A stretch of 64,000 nt of DNA from Acidobacteriaceae bacterium (GTDB lineage Bacteria > Acidobacteriota > Terriglobia > Terriglobales > Acidobacteriaceae). The notes under the pieces are model-generated. The model worked only from the letters and a program-made list of their open reading frames with translations, did not search any database and was not told the origin of the DNA. The stretch lies in NCBI GenBank assembly GCA_035944135.1, contig DASZBM010000002.1, forward strand, positions 1,116,001-1,180,000, given 5' to 3'. Shown in pieces: positions 57,825 through 64,000 of this stretch; the first letter of the stretch is position 1, and each line of letters begins with the position of its first letter. The position numbers and the translations under genes were made by a program.

Positions 57825-59993
57825 CTACAAAGTCTTCGCCGGACGCTTCTTCGCCGATGGCTGCGGCGTTTCCTCTACCGCATCGCAGTAGACGCGTACC
57901 GATCGGCCGCCGAGGATCACCTTGTCGTGAACGTCGGCCCTGCAGAACGGATCGTCGACGTTCTCCGTGTCGAGAATCATCCGCCACGGGTTCTTGTTCG
58001 GCGGCTCCGGCAGTACATACTCGACTCCGCCGTCAGAGGCGTTCACAAGGATAAGGAAGCTGTCGTCAACGACTTGCTCGCCGTCCTCGTCCATCACGCC
58101 CAGCGTGCGCCCGTTGAACATCACTCCGATGGACTTGCTCCACGGCTCATTCCAGACCTGATCCGAGATCTCCTGCCCATCCGGGCCATACCAGGCAACG
58201 TCGCGTACGACAGATCCGCGGATCGTGCGGTCCTGAAAGAACCGGCGACGGTGAAGGTTAGGATGGTCCTTGCGCAGTTGGATCAGGTTTGCGGTGAACT
58301 CGAGTAACCGCTTGCTCTCGTCATCGAACTTCCAGTTGAACCATGTGAGCTCGTTGTCCTGGCAATAGCCGTTATTGTTGCCTTTCTGCGTATGCGCAAC
58401 TTCATCACCGCCGAGCAGCATGGGGACGCCCTGGCTGAGCATCAGCGTAGCGAGGAAGTTGCGCATCTGCCGCTCACGAAGCATATTAATGTTCGGATCG
58501 TCGGTCGGCCCTTCGGCGCCCATGTTCCAACTGTCGTTGTTGTCAGCGCCGTCTTTGTTATCGTCTCCGTTTGCTTCATTGTGCTTGTCGTTGTAGCTGA
58601 CGAGATCGCAGAGCGTGAAGCCATCGTGCGCGGTAATAAAGTTGATCGACGCCGACGGCGTGCGGCCTTCACCCTGGTACAAGTCGCTCGATCCGGTGAG
58701 GCGATACGCGAAGTCGGAGAGCTGCCCGCTGTCGCCCTTCCAGAAGCGGCGAACGTTGTCGCGATACTTACCGTTCCACTCCGCCCACAAGACCGGGAAA
58801 TTTCCGACCTGGTAGCCGCCTTCTCCAACGTCCCAGGGCTCGGCGATCAGCTTGACGTCAGCGAGCGTCGGATCCTGATGGATGGTATCGAAGAAAGCGC
58901 CCAGCTTATTCACGTCGTGCAGCTCGCGCGCGAGCGTTGAGGCAAGGTCAAAGCGGAAGCCGTCGACATGCATCTCGGTGACCCAGTAACGCAGGCTGTC
59001 CATCACCATCTTGAGCACCTGCGGGTGATACATGTTCAGCGTGTTGCCCGTGCCCGTGTAGTCCATGTAGAACTCCGGGTTCTCCTGAACGGTGCGGTAG
59101 TAGGTGGTGTTATCGATGCCCTTCCAGGAGATCATCGGCCCCATCTGATTGCCTTCGCAGGTGTGGTTGTAAACCACATCGAGAATGACCTCGATTCCCT
59201 CCTGATGCAGGCGCTTCACCATGCCCTTGAACTCTGCCACCGGCTGCATGTCCGTGCCGCTGGAGCTGTAACGCGTCATCGGCGCAAAGTATCCAAGCGT
59301 GTTGTAGCCCCAGTAATTGCGCAGACCCTTGTCGGCAAGGTTCCCCTCGTCGATGAAGTAATGCACTGGCAGGAGCTCAACCGCTGTAACGCCCAGCTTC
59401 TTCAGATAGTTGATGCTCGACTCATGCGCGAGCCCCGCATACGTTCCGCGCAGATTCTTCGGAACATCCGGATTGAGCATCGAGAAGCCGCGGACATTCA
59501 TCTCGTAAATAATCGAGTCGGCGATCGGCGTCTCTGGCGGGCAATCATTACCCCAATCGAAATGACCGTCGATCACGATGGCCTTGGGAACGCCCGCGGC
59601 GCTGTCCTGGTCGTCCTTCTTTTTCGGATCGCCGGACTGGACATCGTAAGGAAAGATCGGCGCCTTCCAATCGATCTCACCGCTGAGTGCTTTTGCATAG
59701 GGATCGACAAGCAGCTTTGCGGGGTTGAAACGCAGGCCCTTTTCCGGCTCCCAGGGGCCCTCCACGCGATAGCCGTAGCGCTGCCCGGGCTTGATGTTGC
59801 GGATTAAACCGTGCCACACGAACGCCGTACGCTCGCGCAGACGCACGCAATCAGTCTGGTTGCCTTGTTCGTCAAAGAAGCAGACGTGAACGGCAGTCGC
59901 CGCTTCCGAATAGAGCGCAAAGTTCGTTCCCTGGAGTGTAGGTGTCGCTCCCAGCGGATAGGGTTTTCCAGGCAAAAGTGTGCGGGTCGGCAT
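57825..59993 (-). CDS. glgX: glycogen debranching enzyme
   Basis: A 722-residue GH13 enzyme without signal peptide. The N-terminal carbohydrate-binding domain includes GKPYPLGATPTLQGTNFALY. The catalytic nucleophile Asp is in HVDGFRFDLASTL, the acid/base Glu in LIAEPWDVG, and the third Asp in FITAHDGFTLCDL. YNHTCEGNQMGP and GDEVAHTQKGNNNGY are also conserved in GlgX-type enzymes. It removes short branch chains from glycogen in the cytoplasm. No other glycogen gene is adjacent, but it is in the same strand block as the M48 gene, which starts 89 bases after its stop. Confidence 0.95.
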   Translation of the reverse strand: MPTRTLLPGKPYPLGATPTLQGTNFALYSEAATAVHVCFFDEQGNQTDCVRLRERTAFVWHGLIRNIKPGQRYGYRVEGPWEPEKGLRFNPAKLLVDPYAKALSGEIDWKAPIFPYDVQSGDPKKKDDQDSAAGVPKAIVIDGHFDWGNDCPPETPIADSIIYEMNVRGFSMLNPDVPKNLRGTYAGLAHESSINYLKKLGVTAVELLPVHYFIDEGNLADKGLRNYWGYNTLGYFAPMTRYSSSGTDMQPVAEFKGMVKRLHQEGIEVILDVVYNHTCEGNQMGPMISWKGIDNTTYYRTVQENPEFYMDYTGTGNTLNMYHPQVLKMVMDSLRYWVTEMHVDGFRFDLASTLARELHDVNKLGAFFDTIHQDPTLADVKLIAEPWDVGEGGYQVGNFPVLWAEWNGKYRDNVRRFWKGDSGQLSDFAYRLTGSSDLYQGEGRTPSASINFITAHDGFTLCDLVSYNDKHNEANGDDNKDGADNNDSWNMGAEGPTDDPNINMLRERQMRNFLATLMLSQGVPMLLGGDEVAHTQKGNNNGYCQDNELTWFNWKFDDESKRLLEFTANLIQLRKDHPNLHRRRFFQDRTIRGSVVRDVAWYGPDGQEISDQVWNEPWSKSIGVMFNGRTLGVMDEDGEQVVDDSFLILVNASDGGVEYVLPEPPNKNPWRMILDTENVDDPFCRADVHDKVILGGRSVRVYCDAVEETPQPSAKKRPAKTL

Positions 59994-60110
59994 AGGCGTG
60001 CGCCCTCCGTGAATCAGTTCAACAGGTTTCCCATGAAGAGAATTGGCCGTGTTGCCATGACGATAGATGCCGCCAGCGACGCCGGAAGCTGTCCGGACTC
60101 CGCAAGTGCG

Positions 60111-62522
60111 TTATTCGACCGCGAGCGTGACGTTGGTGGTATGCACTACGACATTGCCGGCGAGGTTGGTCCCGGTAGCCTGCACCACGATCGCGTAGTT
60201 GGTCACCGGCAGGACGGATTCAGGCGCTGTGCGGGCCCCGCAGCCTGTGACACCGAAGAGCCCGGCGGCGACAATCAACACCAGAAGGAGCGGAAGAGTT
60301 CGCCTGCGTCGTAGAGCGAGCAGGCAGATTGCGAGGCTGGAGGCGAATGCGAAATCCGGCCGAGGGATGGCGCGGTGCGCGGTCGTCGCAGGCGCAACAA
60401 TTGTCATCGTGACCGGCGCAGTGGAGGCTCCGGGCACAACGGCCGGCGGAGAGAAGCTGATCGTCGCTCCCGCAGGCAACCCCGTGGCGCTGAACGTGAC
60501 CGCACCTGTGAACGGCGATCCCTGAGAGGCAACCGAAAGCGCGAAGCTGGCAGATGACCCCGCGATCGCCGTTTGTTGCGTGTTCCCGGTCACACCGATC
60601 GTGAAGTCCGGCATGGCATTCACGGCCTCGTTGACCGTTGCCGATGTGCTCGCTCGGAAATTTGCGTCGCCCGAGTACGAGACAGAAAGTGTGTGATTGC
60701 CTGTTGCAGGGTTGAGCTCCACGACCGATGCCGATCCGTTGATCAGCACCGCCGTCCCAACCACGTTGCTGCCGTCCAGAAATTCCACCGTGCCCGTCGG
60801 CGTGCCCGAAGTCGTGGAGGCGACCTGGGCATTCAATTGAATCGGCAACGACGCGTAGGCGGTCGACGGAGGAGCGAAGATCAATTTCGTGGCTGCTGGA
60901 ACGATCGTGAGAGTTCCAGAGCTTGGCGCGATCGACAGTGTGTAGTTTGAGCTGACCGCGCCGGTGAGCTTCGCCGTGATCGGATAAGTCCCGACCGTAG
61001 GCATCCCGGACGAAGCCGCAGTGAACACCACCGAGACATTCGATTCGTCCTGTGGCAGAACTCCCACGAGCGTGCCGTTGAACGCGGGAAGCGGCGCGCC
61101 GTAGCTGGCAGTCGCCGCTACAGCCGTAGCGGTCACGGGTGCGGGCGAGATGACGATGGATGATGTTGCGGTGCTTGAAAGATGGAGACCATCGCCGCCA
61201 TACAGCGCGGTGAGATTGTGGCTGCCGGCGCTCAGGGTCGGCAGCGCCACTGTTGCGCTGCCCTGTGCGAGCGCAGCCGTCGCAACTGGCGTAACGCCGT
61301 CGAGGATCTGGACCGAACCCTGCGGCAGCGCAGGACTGCCCGCAGCGGTGATAACAGCCTGCGCGGTGCCGTAGACCGCGTTGGGTGTGGACTGCGCGAG
61401 CGTCGTTGTCCGCCCCGACGGCGCGCCCAGCGAGTAGAGCTTGCCGTCGCTGAATACAATCTGCACGCTGTGATTGGCCGCGTCCGCGATGACTGGCCAG
61501 CCGAAGTTGGAGACCGCTGCGCCCGCCGGGAGATTCTGCGGTGATGTCAGAGCGATTGAGCCATCAGGCGCGAGACCCTGCAGGCCGCCGCCCGCGACAG
61601 TTGTGATCGTTCCGCCAGCTGCGATGCGCCGCAGGCGATGGTTGTTCTCGTCGGCGATAAAGAGGTCGTTTGCGCTGTCGATCGCAAGCCCAGTGGGGCG
61701 GTTGAGTTGCGCGGCTGTTGCGGGGCCACTGTCGCCGGAGTTGCCGCCCACGCCGGTACCCGCATAAGTAGAGATAATTCCCGCGGCGCTGATAACCCGC
61801 ACGCGCTGGTTCGCTGAATCGGCAATGAAAACGCGGCCGTCAGAGGTCGCAACGATGCCGGAGGGTTCGTTGAGCTCGGCTGCTGTGGCCGCGCCGCCGT
61901 CGCCCGCGAAGCCTTGCGTGCCATTCCCCGCAATCGTCGCGATCTGCCCGGCACTGATGCGCCGCACACGATCATTGCCTTGGTCGCAGACAAGGAGCGC
62001 GCCGGTTGCGTCAATCGCGAGAGCGACGGGATGATTCAGCGACGCGGACGTTGCGAGGCTGCCGTCGCCGCTGTATCCGCGCGCACCGTTGCCTCCAAAT
62101 GTGGTGATGCTGCCACTCTTCACGGCGCGAATGCGCTGATTGCCGGTGTCGGCGATATACAGCGTGCCATCCGCACCGATGGCAACCGACGACGGAGAGT
62201 TCAACTCCGCAGCGCTGGCTGGGCCGCCATCGCCTGAGAATCCCTGCGTGCCGTTCCCTGCGACTGCCGTGATGGCGCCGCCAATAGAAATTTCGAAAAC
62301 CTGATTACGCGCGCTGTCGGCGATGAACAGATCGCCCGCGGAATCGTATGCGATGCCTGCCGGGCGCAGCAGCGGCGATGAGGCGGTCTGCGCCTGCGCC
62401 GACGACATTGCGACAACCGCAAAGCTCAGCGCAGCCCAGACAAACTTCAGCCCTCGAAGCCCGGCGACCAGGAATCCTCCTCTGCGTTTATCGCGGATTC
62501 TGGGTCGATCATACCGTCGCAC
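60111..62522 (-). CDS. secreted NHL-propeller and Ig-like repeat protein with C-terminal tail
   Basis: An 803-residue exported protein. The signal sequence is at about residues 27-45 (FVWAALSFAVVAMSSAQAQ). Six NHL-type repeats follow (about 50-370: LRPAGIAYDSAGDLFIADSA, LNSPSSVAIGADGTLYIADT, LNEPSGIVATSDGRVFIADS), then Ig-like repeats (about 385-715), including bacterial Ig-like-domain-3 types (YGTAQAVITAAGSPALPQGS; PTGTVEFLDGSNVVG). The tail has a hydrophobic segment, RRRR (about 737-740), a second hydrophobic segment ending VTGCG (about 757-761), and a short beta domain ending NVTLAVE. The same tail layout is seen in the S53 peptidase at 23295-26123. Confidence 0.88.
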   Translation of the reverse strand: MRRYDRPRIRDKRRGGFLVAGLRGLKFVWAALSFAVVAMSSAQAQTASSPLLRPAGIAYDSAGDLFIADSARNQVFEISIGGAITAVAGNGTQGFSGDGGPASAAELNSPSSVAIGADGTLYIADTGNQRIRAVKSGSITTFGGNGARGYSGDGSLATSASLNHPVALAIDATGALLVCDQGNDRVRRISAGQIATIAGNGTQGFAGDGGAATAAELNEPSGIVATSDGRVFIADSANQRVRVISAAGIISTYAGTGVGGNSGDSGPATAAQLNRPTGLAIDSANDLFIADENNHRLRRIAAGGTITTVAGGGLQGLAPDGSIALTSPQNLPAGAAVSNFGWPVIADAANHSVQIVFSDGKLYSLGAPSGRTTTLAQSTPNAVYGTAQAVITAAGSPALPQGSVQILDGVTPVATAALAQGSATVALPTLSAGSHNLTALYGGDGLHLSSTATSSIVISPAPVTATAVAATASYGAPLPAFNGTLVGVLPQDESNVSVVFTAASSGMPTVGTYPITAKLTGAVSSNYTLSIAPSSGTLTIVPAATKLIFAPPSTAYASLPIQLNAQVASTTSGTPTGTVEFLDGSNVVGTAVLINGSASVVELNPATGNHTLSVSYSGDANFRASTSATVNEAVNAMPDFTIGVTGNTQQTAIAGSSASFALSVASQGSPFTGAVTFSATGLPAGATISFSPPAVVPGASTAPVTMTIVAPATTAHRAIPRPDFAFASSLAICLLALRRRRTLPLLLVLIVAAGLFGVTGCGARTAPESVLPVTNYAIVVQATGTNLAGNVVVHTTNVTLAVE

Positions 62523-62570
62523 GCGGCCCAGGCAGCAGCCGCGAAAGTGGGATGGCCTGCGCTCCGACGG

Positions 62571-63704
62571 CTACTCCTGCACAACCGCCTTCACCAGGTT
62601 GCGCGGGCGGTCGACGTCGACGCCATTCTCCAGCGCCATGTAGTACGCGAAGAGTTGCAGCGGAATAACTTCCGTAATGGGCAGAAGGTACTCGTTGGCC
62701 GGCTCGATCTCGACAAGGTCGGTGGCGACCTCGCGGAGCTTCGCGTCCCCCGTGTTCCCGAGCACGATGGTGCGCGCACCCTGCGCTTTCAGATCGCTCA
62801 GAAGCGAGACCGTCTTTTCGTAGCGCAGCACGGACTCGGCGTCCTGCCAGTCAACCGTCGCGAGCGCCACCAGCGGCACTTCATCCGAAACCAGCGCGTT
62901 CGGGCCGTGCTTCAACTCGCCGGCCGGATAGCCCTCCGCGTGCATGTAGGACGACTCCTTGAGCTTCAACGCGCCTTCGCGTGCGATCGGATAGTGAATG
63001 CCGCGGCCGAGATACAGCAGCGTCTTCGCGGAACTGTAGCGCGATGCGAGGCGCTCGGTCGTCTCACGCCATCCGTCGAGTTGCCGCTCGATCATCGGCG
63101 GAATCTCCCATAGCTCGGCAAGCTGGCGCTGCATCTCGTTCGCATCGATCGTGCCGCGCGCATCGGCCGCCTCAAGGCTCAGCAGACGGAGCACAAGAAG
63201 CTGCGCGGTGAAGCTCTTGGTCGCGGGAATCGCGCGCTCCACCCCGGCATGCGTCGGCAGGTACAGATCGGCTTCGTTCGCCATCGAAGAGTGCTCTACG
63301 TTCGTAACGGCAAGCGTGGGATGTTTGCGCTGCCGGGCTTCGCGGAGCGCGGCCAGCGTATCGGCCGTCTCACCGGACTGCGAGATGACCAGCACAGCGG
63401 GGTCGCGCTTCGTATTCGTCGAGCGCGTGATGTACTCGCTGGCGTACTCCACATCCACGGCCAGGCCGGAGGCGTCCTCAAGCATGATCTCGGCAGCCAT
63501 GCCCGCGTGCCGGCTCGATCCGCTGGCCGCAATCACCAGGTCCTTATGCTTCCGGAAGCACTCGGCCGCATCGGTCAGGCTCTTCATCTGGATGCGGAGC
63601 TCGGCCCCGGTGGAGGCGACATACTGCTCCATCGTGCGCGCCAGCGCATCGGGTTGTTCGTAGATCTCGCGAAGCATCGCGTGCGCAAAAGTGCGATCGC
63701 TCAT
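62571..63704 (-). CDS. GlmS-like double-SIS-domain sugar isomerase lacking the glutaminase domain
   Basis: A 377-residue protein with two SIS domains. The first has [20 protein letters not shown] and [19 protein letters not shown]. The second has [20 protein letters not shown] and [18 protein letters not shown], with the C-terminal tail [11 protein letters not shown] typical of GlmS. The N-terminal glutamine amidotransferase domain is absent. It may deaminate glucosamine 6-phosphate or handle a related aminosugar phosphate, as in AgaS or FrlB-type proteins. Divergent from engB, 58 bases apart. Confidence 0.88.
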   Translation of the reverse strand: MSDRTFAHAMLREIYEQPDALARTMEQYVASTGAELRIQMKSLTDAAECFRKHKDLVIAASGSSRHAGMAAEIMLEDASGLAVDVEYASEYITRSTNTKRDPAVLVISQSGETADTLAALREARQRKHPTLAVTNVEHSSMANEADLYLPTHAGVERAIPATKSFTAQLLVLRLLSLEAADARGTIDANEMQRQLAELWEIPPMIERQLDGWRETTERLASRYSSAKTLLYLGRGIHYPIAREGALKLKESSYMHAEGYPAGELKHGPNALVSDEVPLVALATVDWQDAESVLRYEKTVSLLSDLKAQGARTIVLGNTGDAKLREVATDLVEIEPANEYLLPITEVIPLQLFAYYMALENGVDVDRPRNLVKAVVQE

Positions 63705-63762
63705 CGGTGATGGTCTCCAAAGGCTTCATTGTAGCGAGAGCGAACGCGTTAGTCTGGTGAGG

Positions 63763-64000
63763 ATGCGCCTCGTTCCCAAATTCCTCCTGTCCGCGACTTC
63801 GCCCGAACACTTCCCCGATGCCGCGCGCACTGCCGACGCGCCCGAGATCGCATTCCTCGGCCGATCAAACGTCGGCAAGTCATCGCTCATTAACGCGCTA
63901 CTGGGGTCCGCCGAGGCAAAGGTTTCCTCAACGCCGGGACGCACGCGCGCCATCAACTTCTTCGCTCTGCATGAAGGAACGCAGCAAAAATTCAAGCAGC
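63763..64000 (+). CDS. engB: ribosome biogenesis GTP-binding protein YihA/YsxC, partial at window end
   Basis: The first 79 residues of a small TRAFAC GTPase that runs off the right edge. The P-loop is in [19 protein letters not shown] (about 29-47) and the switch I/G2 region in [19 protein letters not shown]. The start [20 protein letters not shown] matches YihA/YsxC. This protein is essential for assembly of the large ribosomal subunit. A GTG two codons earlier (63757) is a possible alternative start. Confidence 0.93.
   Translation, partial: MRLVPKFLLSATSPEHFPDAARTADAPEIAFLGRSNVGKSSLINALLGSAEAKVSSTPGRTRAINFFALHEGTQQKFKQ

Overview
The window is about 64 kb of GC-rich, densely coding chromosomal DNA. 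It most resembles a heterotrophic acidobacterium of the Terriglobia/Acidobacteriales type. This is inferred from gene content: an exosortase/PEP-CTERM exopolysaccharide locus, secreted S53 protease, NHL/Ig-like surface proteins, many secreted glycosidases and beta-lactamase-fold hydrolases, futalosine-pathway menaquinone synthesis, and short dispersed intergenic repeats including GTCATCCTGAGCG elements. No rRNA, tRNA, phage genes, transposase or CRISPR array was seen.

Layout. (1) 295-2585: a LacI regulator, a KduD-like sugar dehydrogenase and a small ribbon-helix-helix-like protein. (2) 2951-15461: the exosortase/exopolysaccharide region. One PEP-CTERM protein sits beside two divergent operons. 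The minus-strand operon carries exosortase, EpsI-like protein and a TPR lipoprotein. The plus-strand operon carries export protein, outer-membrane barrel, chain-length regulator, AAA ATPase, tyrosine autokinase and initiating sugar transferase. (3) 15557-22094: araB, araD, a secreted GH42 beta-galactosidase and a secreted GH13 glucosidase. (4) 22231-32688: a lone PD-(D/E)XK-like nuclease, an S53 protease, a P5C dehydrogenase, a LuxR-type protein with a degenerate receiver, a VOC protein, a GNAT acetyltransferase and two beta-lactamase-family hydrolases. (5) 32734-39047: a collagen-like lipoprotein, MqnE, a BNR-type propeller and an OmpA-like barrel. (6) 39261-44606: nuoB, glnD, glnB and amtB, i.e. 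nitrogen sensing plus a solitary Complex I subunit. (7) 44782-51157: a cupin, RfbD-like reductase, acyltransferase, two large polytopic membrane proteins and GmhA, which looks like a cell-surface glycan neighbourhood. (8) 51154-54885: a two-component pair and a cytochrome b561-like/YceI pair. (9) 54886-64000: an M48 peptidase-propeller fusion, GlgX, an NHL/Ig protein, a glutaminase-less GlmS-like isomerase and the start of engB.

The points most worth following are these. Two unrelated secreted proteins share a C-terminal tail that looks like an internal lipoprotein signal followed by a small beta domain. Candidate sigma-54 promoter elements face both ways between the two exosortase/EPS operons. 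Several small intergenic repeat families recur, two of which supply the stop codon and last residues of an adjacent gene. The chromosome also carries an orphan nuclease, a collagen-like lipoprotein, and a likely non-AUG start for glnD.
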